The position numbers and the translations under genes were made by a program. From positions 248,001 to 312,000 of the forward strand of contig NW_026516705.1 of the NCBI RefSeq assembly GCF_025766255.1: a stretch of 64,000 bases of DNA. The letters are read 5' to 3'. Shown piece by piece: positions 34,052-48,221 of the stretch; the stretch's first letter is position 1; the number at the start of each line of letters is the position of its first letter. The notes below the pieces were generated by a model. The model was given only the letters and a program-made list of their open reading frames with translations. It was not told the origin of the DNA and made no database searches. The stretch comes from Zychaea mexicana (taxonomy: Eukaryota > Mucoromycota > Mucoromycetes > Mucorales > Lichtheimiaceae).

Positions 34052-37000
34052 TTATTGCTTTTCATACATTTCGTAAAGAGTATGTACAAGTCGGTCTAAA
34101 ACAAGGGTAATGTTTTCATGGACTAACGCTGGCAGACGGTCTCGTTTGAAGCCGAGCCATTCGACAGGCGGTGTTGCATCGCCCATTATTTGCAGCTGTG
34201 GATGAAAGTTGACAGGAGCGCTCGACTTGTAGCAAAGTCCGCCTTCTTCAACTGCTGTAGATGGTGTGGGTAACGGCGCTTGCGGCTGATTGACTGCCAC
34301 GCCACTATCGAAGCTGCGTGCATCTTCAGTTGGAGCGCCTGACGGTCTTCGGCCCGTAGAGTCATGCTGTAGTGCACGTTCCATTTGAGTGGTGAACATG
34401 TTGGCCAGTTCTTGCAAGTAACGAATCAGACCGAGGTTGAGAGATACATTGACACGGCCACCAAAGCTGGCAGAAAAGATATGCTCGACTTGACGCTCCA
34501 ATTGGTTCGATTCCATCTGAAGTGAGACGTTTGGTATACCAAAAATAGACACCCCTCCACCTCCACTTTCTGCAGCCTGTTTGGCCGGCGTAGTAGTCGT
34601 CGCCGTCGTCGTCGCTGGTGCAGCTGATGCTAGACTTCGAGAATTGTCGTTACTATCGCCATTGATATTGCTTGCCGATCCAGCATCAGCAGCAGCAGAA
34701 GAAGAAGAAGAAGATGCATGGGCGCTTGCCTCGGCAGCTGCCTGTCTTTCCTTCTCCTTGGCTGCGTTCCGCTTGACCATCAATTTCACACCAGGTACAT
34801 TCTTCATCAACGCTGCGCCCGCAAGACGTATTGCCAATGTACGGTGCTCTTCTTCCTGCTGACTGTTGTCCATGAACTCCATGTTTTGCAGCAATACAAG
34901 ATGTAAATCATATGCACAGAGCTCCACGTTATCCGCATCCTGGAATTGGCTTGGGTAAATGACAACCTCGACTGAATCCAAACGTACATCGACATTGCTG
35001 GATATGTGAGCAAGACTTGATGATGGTCGTGGTTGTCGATTGGTTGGAAATTGCTCTGGGGATGATTGCTGCTCTTGCTGCTCCTGCTTCTGCTGTACAC
35101 CGTGTAACGTGTCTAGAACACCAGCTTCAATTTTCTTTTTCTCCAATAGCTCAGTAAAGCGCTTGTACATGGTAATGATGACTGGAACTGCCTTGATGGA
35201 TACACATGCAAGTAAGGGTTTGGCCCTTGCTGTCATGTCCAGTTCATATGCCCCCTTTTTGGCAACGAGTTGTGCACGGAATTCGATGGGTTCCTGAATG
35301 ATATCCAAAAGGTGCTGGAACTCGTACTCGAATGTAGCACTGAATCCATCCATGAACAGCAGCAAAGATGGGGCTCGATTTTCCCTTGGCGCCTTGATGT
35401 CGTAATAGGCAAGCTGGAGCATAAGGCGATCGAAACGAGCATCGCCAGATAAGCGTCCTTCTGACGTTATGCGGATCCTGTCCAAAGACATTGAAAGTGC
35501 TTTCGAATTGGACGGAACATGGTGCGTGGTGATTCCAAGATTTTCAGGCGCGAGCGTTACTTTGCCAATTGCTTGACCGAGGTCGACCGAAAGCTGGATC
35601 ACACCCGTATGTATTGAGACGTATCGAGAGAACGGTTTGGGCGCTGGCGCTTCAGCGGCTGCCGTTTCTTGATGTTGCTGGGGCTGCTGCTGTTGATGGT
35701 GATGGTGATGATATTGTTGTTGTTGGGGTGTTTCTTTGCTTGACTTTCCTTGTTCGAACCAGAAAGCGTTCAAGATAAGCAAATCTTGGAGGTGTCGGAC
35801 GTTTACATCAACATTGGCTGACGGTAATTTCACAATAATGGAGATAACGTCACCATCGGATACCCCTTGGCTTCGCTCGGAGGTTAGCATGGCGTTCATC
35901 AGCAGCTGGTCGATGCGTGCCGTCAAACAAGCCTCGGGGGAGAAAAAGTGCTTGACAGTGGCAGATAGATTGTTGATGTATCCAACGCAGCTCATGGTAC
36001 GTGATGCCGATTTCTCGTTTGACAACGAGTGCATCAAGAACTCGCTTTCTTCCCAGCTTATCGAGCATACGACCTTGGATGCAGGCTGGCAGCTGAGGTC
36101 CAACTTGGTTCGTGATAAGCGTAGTGCAAGCGACGCATTGATATTGCTTTCAAGTGCTGAAGACGTTGCTGCTGTCGTTGATGCCGTCTCTGTAGTCGCC
36201 GTGCTCGACCGTATTGCCTTTCGTTCACTTGATTGCTGCATACCAAACTTGAGACCAGCAATGACTTCCTGTAGGAACTGGACAAGAGATGGATGGAGTG
36301 TGTTGTCGCTTTCATGGATCCTAATATCGCCATGGAATCGTGGCGCCTCGTGGACGACAGAGGCAAGCGGCCCGAGTGGGGTTTGGTAGGTGAACCAAGC
36401 AGTTAGACCAGGGACCTTGATCGTCGCCATCTTGGCCGCGTTTTCGTTACTTGTCACCGATTTGGTCGCTCGCATCCGTTTGCGGTTGGTTTCGCCAGAA
36501 TGTCGCTTGGGATACATTCTTACCACACCACTTTGGTATTCAAACATGCCTTCTAAATCCAAGTGTACAAGCTCGTTGTTGCTACCACTGCCGCTTGTAC
36601 TGTTGTCATTACTGTCATTACTGTTGCTGTTGCTGCTGCTGCTGCTGCTGCTGCTGTTGTGGTTGTTGCTCACGCCACTCGCTTTTGTGAATGCGTTGAC
36701 GCGGTCTTTACTCTTGACGTAAATCACGTTCAGTGCGTTGACATATTCTGAGAACGCACCATCAATGTCGACTTCAAAACCCCCTACTTTGGCGTCAATC
36801 TTGATAAACTCTTTGGGTTTCTCGCTGCGGGTATACACATGACAGGCGATCGATGGCAGGTGCATCTGGTTCATACGTGGGTGACGCTCGGCCAAAAAGT
36901 GTTCCTCGTTGTTTTGGTCGAACCGTTTGACAAACTGCAGCGATATCTTTTCCAGAGTCGCCGCACTCTTTTCAATGTCCTTTGTCAAGAAATGAATTGA

Positions 37001-40000
37001 TGCGACAGAAAGCAATAATGCGCTCGTTTCTTTGGGTGGATAATAATGATGCGGGTGCTGGTGGTTTGAAGGAGACGTTACTTCCAAGGGTATCGCGACA
37101 CCCAGACGCTGAACCGAAAGTGAGAGTAGCTTGCCCTCCCACAGAGAATGTGTTGCCTCTTGATATTTCGGAACATCCCGCTTGAACGATTGGACAAGAC
37201 GTTTTGTAGTCTGGGCGATCTGGTCAAGCTCGGTCTTTTTCATTTCCTTCTTCTTCTTGAGTTCCGAATCATAGTAAATGTACATCTCGGCAAGTTTTCC
37301 AAGCGCAATGGGCTGCATCACGGTCTGTATCCGGCATATATCCACATAGAAAGGCTGGATACCGCTGTCATGCGTCGCGGAGTCTTGTGGAAAGTGGTTT
37401 TGGACCTCAAAATCGGTGACAATGTACGCAAGTCGATTACGGTGGTTTTGCTGATTGCCTGATTTGCCTGCACTGCCTATTGAGGATGCTGAGGATGGTG
37501 GCAGTCCCGTGTTGTGCTCTAGCGATAGTGCAAAGTTGTAGCCTTTCACCTTCCATAGCACTCTGTCAGACTCGCTCGTATCGTTTGACAAATGCGCCTC
37601 CAGGCCGTTCGATTCGAATACACCCAAAGCCGACGGACTCGCTGCAGATATTCTCAAACCACTCAGATTCACGTCCATCGAGTACTTGACGACCGTCGTC
37701 GCAGCGCTGGAAGAAGCAGAGGAAGTAGATGGTATGTCATCTTTTTTCTTTCGTTTCTTCTTGTCGTACGAAAGCACTTCAATAAGCTCGCCAATTTCGT
37801 TACCAAGCAGTGATTGTGCAGTCAAGAAAGAGTCGATCATGCTGACGTTGAGCGACAGTGAGATAAAGTCGACAAAAACCATAAAGTGCAAGCGCAACTG
37901 CGTTCCTCCACTCTTGTTGGTCTCGCTTCTGAGGCTTCCGGTACTCCGAATACCTGGAATGCTGAATGTGCCGCCCGAGTATTCATCGTGTATCTGCTTT
38001 TGTGGTTGACCAGCCGGGCTGCTGCTTTTGGCGATCAACTGAATCTCTTGTTTGGAGAGTTGCACTGCGTACTTTTGCACAGGCTGCGCCTTGACTTGGA
38101 TCTCGTCAACCATGACGAAAAAGTCGTCGATGAGGTACTTGACACTCAGGGACGGCAATAAATCAAACAACACTTCAAACTGGTTGAGCAAGAACTGGAG
38201 CTTGAGATCATACTTCTTTTCCACAGAAACGGCTTTGCTGCTGTTGACTGCAGTACGATCATTGTCTAAGCGGCGGCTACCAGAAGAGGGATCCACTCTG
38301 AGGTGTGATGCAGCAGTGGCCACTTTACGCTGCTCTTCCCATTCGTTCAGCAGATTCTGGAAAAGGAACTCGTAACGTTGTCCTTGTTCAGAACGCCAAT
38401 CTTCGATAAATTCGTACAATCGGAGCAGGCTTTGGGGAGCATGAATATTGAACTTGTGGATATTCGAAAACACATTCAGTACTTCTCTGTTGCTGCTGCT
38501 GACAGTAGGTTCAATTGAATTCCTAGACTGCTTGCGAGTCGCTCGGGTGGGTTGAGAAATGTTGGCACTGACGTTGGCTCCGTTGAGGGTAATCACCAAA
38601 AGTTCGTCGATGGATTTATATGTTTTCATCTCGTAGAAGCGCGCATCAATGTACTCAATGCCACCTGCAGCCTCGAGAATAAGTCTATTACTGCCACTGT
38701 TGTGCCGTCGAGACGTCTTGTTGGAACTACGGACGCCAGAACCAGAGTCAGATTCTGCTCTTTCAGAGGAAGAGAATATATGGAGTGGCGTCAGCTTTGG
38801 ATTGGAGAACAATGCGGAGCCTTGGATTTCGCGCACTTGGCTTTGCATAGTCAGCTTCTGAGCGCGTGCACAAACATCGATATATTGCACTGTCACCAGA
38901 GCTTGGGCGACGACGTCCACTCGCGACATCAGTGCATCGAAAGTGACTGGTGTTGAGTCAGACGTGGTTGCAGCAGTAGCAGAAGGATCAGTAGAGATTG
39001 TCGTGGCGTGGGATAAGCTGCGTAGTCTGGCCGTAAAGACACGCTGCACCGTAAGCATGTGGCGAGCAAAGGCCAAAATAGCCGGGTTGGTGTTGATTCG
39101 AATTGAATCGACACTCGCCTTTGCGATCACATCGAGATAGCCATCCCTTGGCACTCTGGCGTGTCGTCTTTCAACTTCGCCGCTTGCTCGTGACACTGGT
39201 TCTTCATTGGAAATAGGTGGACGTTTGTATTCAGTATCCACTGCCAATTCGACGGGACCAATAGCAATACTGTTATCATCTGTTTCTTGCTCCTCCTCAA
39301 AGATGCAGAATTCAAACATCTCGATCCGGATTTTGCCCATATTCACTGAAGAGATGAGCAGCTCTACCAGCTTGTCAATATCGGACAGTTGCTGCTCGGA
39401 CCTGTCGATGTTGATGGTGGGCATGTTAAAGGGCTGTGTGAACAGGCGGCATTTCAAAATGTTGGCTTCGCCAATCTCCCAGCTTCTCCAGAGCGACAAA
39501 CTCTTGACAACGTTTTCAAACATTTGCTTAGAGCTCAACTGAGTACTATCCATGCTTTGTGAAAGCCTGTACTGTAAACGAGCGCGAGTACCAGCGTCGA
39601 TGGTGCGCAGACAATACCGCATTCGAGCTAGCAGTTTCCAGCCAACGTCGTTTCGGAAGTTGCGCGAGCCAAGACGTAGCACAGTGGCTGGTTTAGTCAA
39701 AAACAAGGGGTCGCCGACTGTGCTCGGATGTTGTGAAAAGCCTGATAATTCGTGGATAAACATCTGGATTTGGCGAGACCGCTGATTTTGGAACCGTTGT
39801 AGAATGGCTTTAAAATCGTCAACAAATACCAACCAAGAGTAGACAGCGCCAACAAGGATCTCCACCGCCTCTGTGATGATGATTGTTGATATCCCATCAA
39901 TGGTAAGGTCAAAGTAGTTGGGTTTTGTAGCACCCAGCCATTTGAACGCAAACTTCCGCACCACGAAATCCACCACGACAAGTTCCGTCGTAGCATTGTC

Positions 40001-40883
40001 ATCCTGATGACTGATATCGTTCTGGCTCGACGAGCGTGTATGTTGGCGTGCTCGTGGAATGCCAAATACCATAGGCTCATGTGCCGTCTCGTGCCGTTCA
40101 CTGACATACTGTACTTTGCATTCCAGGTCGCCAACATCAATGTGGACACGTGACTCGCGCAAGATCATTTTTGATTCGGCCACGGATTTTTGTTTCTCGT
40201 CATACGCTTCGTCTTCAAACTTGACACTGCCAATCATGCTGAAACTATCGAGAATGACATCGGCAGAGCAAAGCATTGTTGCGTCTTGCTCGTCATACTG
40301 GGTCTTGATGTGCGACTTGCCGTCTTTGTAGGATGGTAAGTCGTCCGGAAGCATGACGTTTTGGATGAAATGAAAATGGGTTTTCGGCAGAGATACAGCA
40401 AACCGTGTACAGACAAACTGGTCGGTAAGATATCGCGTCAGCTGACCCACGTATTCGATCTGCAAAGCATCTAACATGGATTCCAAATCCCAATCCTATT
40501 TGAGGTTTGTTTAAAAAGACGAGTTTGATACAGTTAACTAGCTTCACATTATCATGGATCCTTACATAGCGATTGACAGCTTCAGATACTTCTTGAACAA
40601 TCTTCACCAGGATAGGAGTCATAAGAATCTGCAAAGGACTCGTCGCCTCAAGGATCGCGGTAACAACCACTTCATTGCCGGTATTACCGTCTCCATCATG
40701 AATTGCGCTTTCTGAGCTGGTGCTGCTGATATTTGACAGTGTGTCTGTGCCTGGAAAGAGAAAGACAGGGTTATCCTTTCTCTTGTTTTCCGCGTCTGTG
40801 TCAAATCCGCCGATCTTTTTACGGTGGCCCTCCTAAAGAAGAAGAAAAACGCACATACGAATTATGAGAAAAAGACTCATTGG

Positions 40884-40914
<31 letters not shown>

Positions 40915-43900
40915 TATAGGAAGCCATAACTGTAATAAACGAAAAGTGATTTTTACCTTGAGTGGTACGAAATGGGTTTTTGGTGGAGGCAGATAGGGAT
41001 GAAAAAACCCTCTTGTCCGTGTACCCGGAGGGGATGCAGCTTTGACCGCATAGCGGTTCAGATAGCCACTATAAGGAATGGATGGAGGAATGGTCATAAC
41101 TTCTGGTGCTTTGCCTTTGTGGTGCTCTTCACCCCACTCCTCATTATGTGATGAATCGTCTAAACAAAAGATATACACATCGAAATTAAAATTACTAGCT
41201 AGTAAATACGTATCTTTTAGTTTAGCTTCTTACCATCAGTGTCAGAAACTTCCCTAGAATCTGAGCTATAGTGATCGTATAATTCCATCACTTCCAATTC
41301 TTGTCCTGTGGGAGGCGTACTCCTACTTGCAGGATCATTGGAATATGCCGTGTGGAAAGACTCGTCATCATTGGATTTGACGCTCTGGCGAGACCGCTTG
41401 TCCAGATATGAGGGCCCGTCAATCCAATCACTCACGTATGAGCCGACGCTAGGAACATCACTTGCACCTCCTGCACCTTTGAATGATCGGATTGCATAGT
41501 TTTCCGGCTGTTGTGAAGGTGTGCGCATCAGGTAGCCCGGATTAGGCTCTCCATCGAATCCGGTATCATGTTCCTCTACGTAATTGTCGTTAGCGCAGTC
41601 AGTCAATCTAAAGCCATGCGATTCTCGTAGAGTGGCCAAAAAAAAATTACCATAATGAAACGAACGATAAGGTGGTGCATATAAAACACCGACGTGATAC
41701 TCATTTGATGTATGTGAAGCAGCTATTATCGGTAAGGTATGCATTAATTGAAATGATCCATTTTCTTTCGTTCCCCGTTTGCCTTTGCAAAAAAAGCTCA
41801 GCCAAACCCAATTACCATTCGATTCGTGGTCAGCGTCGTACAGGTGGGTACATCGACGTGTTGCATAATCTTGGGCCCTGATAAAGTTTTGCTGTGCGTT
41901 TCGCATTTTGCGCCACTCCTTTGAATGCCTGAACACGGTTATATTCATGCCAGTAGTAAGCTTGGCCACTTCAACCCATGAAAATTCGCTCTATACAATT
42001 GATTTAGATAAAGTGAGAGAGAGTTAGTTCATCCATATTCGTTAGGGGTAGAGAAATCCAAGTTACCTGTCAACCAGAATAATTTCAGCATTTACTTACT
42101 TCTACAGCACCTAATCCTTGTATGTGGTTATCCTGGTTTGCAAGGGTCGTAGCAACCAAAGCTGGTATATTGACATTGACGCGTTGGTTGTACTTCTCGT
42201 TGACAAGATTATCAAACTCGAGTGAAAGACCTTGATCGATGCTAACTTTGGCAGCACTGTGATCGTTCATTAGATAGACATCTACTTCTTTGACAGAAGC
42301 CTTGAGAAAAGTGACATCCGGATCAGCGGCTGGTGCTATCTCTGCTGGTACGGCATTATCTTCATCAATCAAATCATAGGCGAATGTCTGCGCAAAGTTG
42401 GTTGTTCCCAGTAAGAAGGATGGTTTCACCTCGCCAGTGATGCGTCCCACTTCAAAATCCCAATGACACAAATACGTTGCTATCTCTGGTAACGGGCCAA
42501 ACAACCGGTGTGCGTATATACTTAATTCTATCCAAAAGATTAGAGGGTAGTAATGAGTGACCGTTGCGCATATTATAGGACGTTTTCCTGACTTTGATCA
42601 TTTACCATCAATATACAGAAAGTTTCCTTGATCGCGTCCGTTTCTACTACGCACGAACGCCTTTTTAGAGCTCGGATCGGTATAACTCTCGCGAGTCCAA
42701 GTAATTGGACTGACCGTAATATACATGTCTATAACAATAACGACTTGAGTCAGTAATTTGTTCATATCTGTATCGTTCGCTTGATCTGTTCTATATACCC
42801 ATATAAATATCCAAGTTTCGTAATTCAACTTGCAGCTCCTGGATATCCATTTGGGAATAGTGTGAGCAATCGTATAGATTCTCCGGCAAAAGTAATGATC
42901 CATCTTGAATATCGACGAGGACATAGACTTCAAAAGGATCTTGGATAGCCTGTAAATACAAGATACCAAGTCAGTCGGAAAAAAAGGTCCCTTTCTTAAA
43001 CATGGCCGTTTCTTTTCTTACTTTGGCATCAGCTTGTCGTTTTTTCATTTCTTGATATTTTTGTGGCTCTTGTCGTCGTTGCCGATATTCGTCAATGGTT
43101 GAAAAGTTGATCCATTGACCTGCATAGTTGTCTTTCAGGATAATAATGTAGCGAATAACAGTACCAAACAGCTTGCACGTGACACCGTTCAGCTAAGTAA
43201 TAGTTACATACAACATCAAAGTACCGTATCATGAATTCTCGCAATCCCGACTTTTCTTACCTTGATGTTTAGATTGAGTGATTCAATATGCCGTAAGACG
43301 TCGACTGATGTGTAATATTCGTAGGAGCCTTCGATAGCAACACTAACGCTCATGCCAAATTGTGCATTCTCTTTTTCCATGAACGCGCTGAGAGTATGTG
43401 AGCTTTGGAGTGATATGCCTACATCGAATTGCTCAAGCTGATCATATGTAAGATTTAGTAAATTACCTTAAAAATCATATGGAAGGCTAATATTAAACTA
43501 CACATTGATATGTTGGAGTTCGCTTACATCAGCATGGAACTTGATAACATTAATTTCTGGCTCGAAATCGACAAAAGGCAGAGTCATGGTATAACATAGC
43601 TTGCTGGTATGTAACTTGATGTATGCTACAGAAACATCCACGTTAACACCCCGTTTGTTTGTTAACATTGTTCCCATTGACAAGCTACTTACCATTATCG
43701 TCCAATGCGTTGGGATTACTAATAATATTATGTTCGTTTACGCATAGGTAGATAAGGGGTTCATGTATATTGACAGTAAAATTGTAAGTAACGGGTATAA
43801 AATGGAGGAGATCTGCCGGAGGAGTGGATGTCCAGTCTTTGATGAGATCTTGGAACAGAAAAACATGGTCGCGAAGAAGGAAGACTTGAGGCTCTCTGAC

Positions 43901-46307
43901 GGAACCGTTGAATTCCCATTCACGATGTGTATTCCAAACGATGGGTGAGTGCATATGTACAGATAGCTATAGAAAAAGTTACATGAGAACCTGACTGAAC
44001 CGTGTTTTTTTAAAAAAGCACACTGTTAGTGTTGCATCTTCTCTACTACCTCGAGATGCTTGGCTTGTAGTAATGAAGCATAGTTCACACTCGTAGATGC
44101 ATCAATGTCCTTCAAGTGAATATCAGCAGTGGATGTAAATCCATCTGATCCACAGACAAAAGGAATGACAACTTTCACGGTAGATCCAGCAGCTGCCTTG
44201 GCATCGATCCAGCCGTAAGGTCGGGTATAATAGCCATCGGCACCGAGATCTAAATCGGCCGATTCGGTCTCGTATTTCCAGTCCTTTTCAGTAAACCATG
44301 TTAGTTTTGCACTCTTTCTTATCCCTTCCATCTCCTGTTTTGCTTTACCTTTGACTTTTCTCGTGTTGGCACACGTAATGTTCCTTCTGTCATTAGCTCG
44401 ACATGGAATTCAAATGCAGTGGTCATTCGAAGTTCACCAGGTTTAAGATAAGGCGTAGGCACATTGTTACGATGTGAGTTGGGAAAAAAATAATCCTGAA
44501 TCTCGGTACTATAATGCATAAATTGCCACATTAATTTAAAGTTTTTTTGGTGCTACAACTCAACGCCGGATTTCTTTACCGTTGACGATCCGTCCAGGGT
44601 CCGTAATGAAGCATTGCATTCCACACAAGTATTCGAACTCCCCATTCAGGCGGAAGGCCCCCGTTACCCACATCGATCCCGACTCCTGAGGATCCCAGTA
44701 CATCTGTGGATGGTACCGGACCTGTAAAAGAAAACACAGAGTTAGTTACATACATATGTTCATATTCTTTTCCGTCGCGTCCTTTTTACTACTTTCCACA
44801 TTCTCAATACGATCAATATCTGAGCACATACCTGGAACATCAGCATAGTACAAGACGGCCAACTTGCTGCACTCGAGTACATTATTGACACGCGCGTAAT
44901 CCTCATGAAAAGTTGTCGAGCGGCCAGTGGTACGATCCGAATCGCGTTGCGCGCGCATGATTCCATGCATGTGTTGCATGTGACCAAACTGTCTTGTTTT
45001 GGCGGCAGGGTGGAATAAGGCTTGGAATGGATAGAGAAAGAAATTCATTGTTCTATGTGAGGAACGATAATGTGAGTTTTAGCCCGATACACTGCTATTT
45101 GGGTTCATGGAAACGGTTTGTCGTCATTGCTCTATTTTTGTTTTGTGTTTTTTATTACCGTCGCCAAAGCGGCCTTGGTTTCTGTGGCGGTTGATCGCTT
45201 TCTGGTTGAGCATATGTGAAGTCCATATTATCCTTAAGACTGATAGTAGTTTTGCGGAGAACCAGATCGAGGACTGATTTGTAGTGATCCATCTCGGCAC
45301 GCGACTCACTCACGCTCCATATACCGCTCGCTTGCACGGCCTGACCCACGATCATACTGCGGAGTTCATTATTCCCGATCATGATGGCGCCTGTGGTACA
45401 TTCAAATTGCACAGGCATCAATCGTAATAATAAGGAGGCTTCGACAGGTATTTGGCTTTCTGGATCGCGAACTTCGCTTTTGGTCGTCGTCGTCGTTACA
45501 GTTGGCGGATCGGATGTTGTGGGATGATTTGACGGTGGATCAGATGCTTTTTCAAATAGACCCGTTAATATACATCATATACATAGCAGCAGGGAATACA
45601 AAGTGGGTATACCTTGATCATTGTTGTCATTGTTTGATGGAGAATTAGAATTTGCTGAGGGAACACCGAGAACATTTCTCATGGAGTCGTAGGCGGCAGC
45701 GTTATTGTAAAGGAACCACTCGAGCCCTTCCACGCTACAGACTATTCGACATGGCAGTCTGCTTTTGGATGCATCTATCATATTCGTTGTCACAGTCAGG
45801 AACAAAGCATCACTGATAAAAAAAAAAGTCCATTTCATAGTGTCGATGCTTGCCTGTCTGTTCGCTGTCAGCCTTTCGGACATTCATTAACCAGTATTGA
45901 ATGGAAACATGGCCTTTGACGATAGATATGGATTGATTGGTGGAGTGGTATCGTAAGTTTTTAAACAGTACTCGTGCTCCTAGGAGAGTGACACGTATAG
46001 AATCTACAATGGAAAGACGGAGGGAATCAATGAGCAATACAAAAAAGAAGTAGGGCTTAATTGTTTATTTATTTATTGTCTTAGTTGCCGTACCAACTTC
46101 AATGTAAGCATTGTAGCGTCGCCAAGTATACTGATTGATTAGCCAAGTCAAGATTTGGCCGAGAGCGCGGTTAAAGTAGAATAAGAAAAAGAGGACGACT
46201 ACAATGACAACCAAGCAATAGACAACAAACATCCAAAAGTCAGACACAGTCTGAACATTGCTGCTGGATGTAAGCTCAGCGCCCGATTGGACGGCTTCGG
46301 CGAGCAT
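34052..46307 (-). CDS. CSF1: Csf1/BLTP1-family bridge-like lipid transfer protein
   Basis: A giant protein, roughly 3,500 residues, of the family that forms a rod with a hydrophobic groove and carries phospholipids between the ER and other membranes. The N-terminus (start 46307) has one membrane helix, FWMFVVYCLVVIVVVLFFLFYFN, split in the middle by no charged residue, as in yeast Csf1 and animal BLTP1/Tweek. A beta-rich chain follows: VTLLGARVLFKNLRYHSTN, YDPQ-like segments, FLLRDHVFLFQDLIKDWTS and FIPVTYNFTVNIHEPLIYL, which match the Csf1 N-terminal domain. More than a dozen short introns interrupt the first 5.8 kb; the 3' part is a single exon, 40495-34052, of 2,147 codons. That exon has Ser, Asn, Gln and His runs (near 36600, 35700) and an Ala/Ser/Thr-rich stretch (near 34570-34740) in loops. 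Exon borders in 40.5-46.3 kb were identified by similarity and not all resolved to the base. Confidence 0.88.
40884..40911 (+). repeat. (TA)14 microsatellite in a Csf1 intron
   Basis: Fourteen perfect TA units inside an intron of the lipid-transfer gene; likely length-polymorphic. Confidence 0.95.
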
Positions 46308-48182
46308 AATTGTTGTGACGAAAAAAAAAGAGAAAAGAGTAAAAAGAAGAGTGTGGTTGTTATTTGTCGTTCGTCTCGTTCCAAAAATTCAAGGTACCAA
46401 AAACCTAAAGGGATTCACAGTGCATACATACCTCGCGTGGTGGTGGTGGTGGTGCATTGCCAAACGGTCACATCCCTCCGCTTACCCGGTTTCCTATTCC
46501 GTAACATAATGAAAACATTCATCGACCCAAAACGGCCGGCCAATCAGAAAATACCTTGTGTCGCGTGTAGGTAGGTAGTCGTACAATTGTCGTCATGCCT
46601 CGTTACCATCGTTATCTGAAGCCTATTCTTTTCATGTGTATGCGATAACGCTGTCAGCCTCGTTGCCCCTCTCTCGCACTGCCCTGCGAATCGGATATAT
46701 GGGCAAATCTACCGCTCCAGTTTTATGCCATAGATTAGTAATAGTTGCAAATTAGGTTCCGAGCTGTTGTAACACAAGAATTATGCGCAAACTCAGTTCT
46801 ATTTTTTGACAGTATTAAAAAAACCGTTGGATCGTCAACTACTTTATTGTACATACCGTGGCTCGTTTGATAAAGATTCATCACTCTGTATATTCTTAAA
46901 GGCAGCTATTTGCACTATCACTTGAGAGTTATGATCCTACCCAAAAGAACATCTTTGCACCCGCTTATTCCTCAAAGACACGAACATGACACATTGCAAC
47001 TAGCTCCACTTATTAAAAAACCCCCTCTATTGTGTCCATGCTCTTTCCTTTCTCCGTCAGCATCCTTCTTGGTAAGTGAGGTGGAATGAAGTTAATCTTG
47101 ACAACAGTGCTTTCAATGCTTTTTAATTGCTCAAGGACTTAGATAAGTGTAACTTATAGATAGAAAGCGTTAAGAAAGGACTTTAACAACTATCTCCTTG
47201 TCGGTTATGTCTTTATCGACTTTTTCTCTGCTGTGTGCTTCTGCCATTTTTAGAATTAAGACAGAATGGGGTGTTCTTTACGAGATTTCTTAATAGTGAC
47301 TATGAACTGAATATAGGCTATTACTTGACGTCTGTCACGACAAAATAAATATTGGTCTACACCAAAGATATGATCTGCTCACCGTGATCTGCTTGCTCGT
47401 ATCCGTCTGTTTCGGCTGGTATACTACATGGTATGTCGCATATCATACAGAAAATCATGGGTTCATCATTTTATAAATAAGCTTTTTGTATGTATAAAAA
47501 CAAATATCAGCTAGCGTGCAATAAGAGGACTTGCTTTTACAGAGTTGGTGATGTGCAATCCGTGTATCTAGAAGTTGTTCTAGCGGTGTGTTGTATTGAC
47601 GGCTCATATGCAAAACCGGTTTAATCTAAGCATCCTCATTTATACACATTGGAACAGTTCGAAAAAAAAAGTCCCGACTCGATTTGGTTTTAGATCTGTA
47701 GGGGCTGCTGAGTGGTACTTGGCCAGCCACAGCCTTCAGCAGCACCGTCCCATTCAAGCGTGTGAATGACACCTTCGTTGTGTGGGGCCGACAATGCCCG
47801 AATAGAGAAACAAGACCACACCTTTACTCTTTTGTTTATGCTGCGCGTGTGTGAGAAAACAATTACTGTATACTTTTGTTTACTGTGGAACTTGGCGCTT
47901 CTTCATAGGTCCTGCACGCAATCTTTCCATTGAGAGAAAGAATACCTTTACATGTCAAAGCGCTAATGAATCCGGTACGCTATAAAGAATTCACTGATAG
48001 AACAATGCTTACGAGTCTATGCGATTCAGTATACAATGGCAAAAGATATAACTGTGTGTGTGTTTGAACGTCCCGTAAAATTTGGTAATAAGGTTAGAAC
48101 CCAGCAATGCAAAAGGGCTTAAATTGACTCTTCGGGGTTGTCTGAAACCGCTTTTTTCCATAGTCTGCACTTTTTTTCTGCA
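46308..48182. other. Intergenic region, about 1.9 kb, no confirmed gene
   Basis: Two hints of broken or missed genes occur on the plus strand. One is a 21-codon start at 46509 ending PCVACR before an in-frame stop. The other is a hydrophobic stretch at about 47360-47430 (LLTVICLLVSVCFGWYTTW) followed by GTATGT. Neither could be linked to further exons in a consistent phase. I found no RNA gene. Confidence 0.4.
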
Positions 48183-48190
48183 TATAAAAA
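48183..48190 (+). promoter_or_regulatory. TATA-like box upstream of the SSADH start
   Basis: TATAAAAA lies about 30 bp upstream of the ATG at 48222. It implies a very short leader, or a transcription start close to the ATG. Confidence 0.4.
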
Positions 48191-48221
48191 CCAGCGCTTT
48201 TTTGCCAAATTTCCCCCCGTG

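Noticed and set aside
47038..47450. Small membrane protein with exons at 47038-47071 and about 47318-47430
   Set aside because: The pieces look protein-like, but the only acceptor near the second piece puts it out of phase and gives a stop. No consistent model was found.
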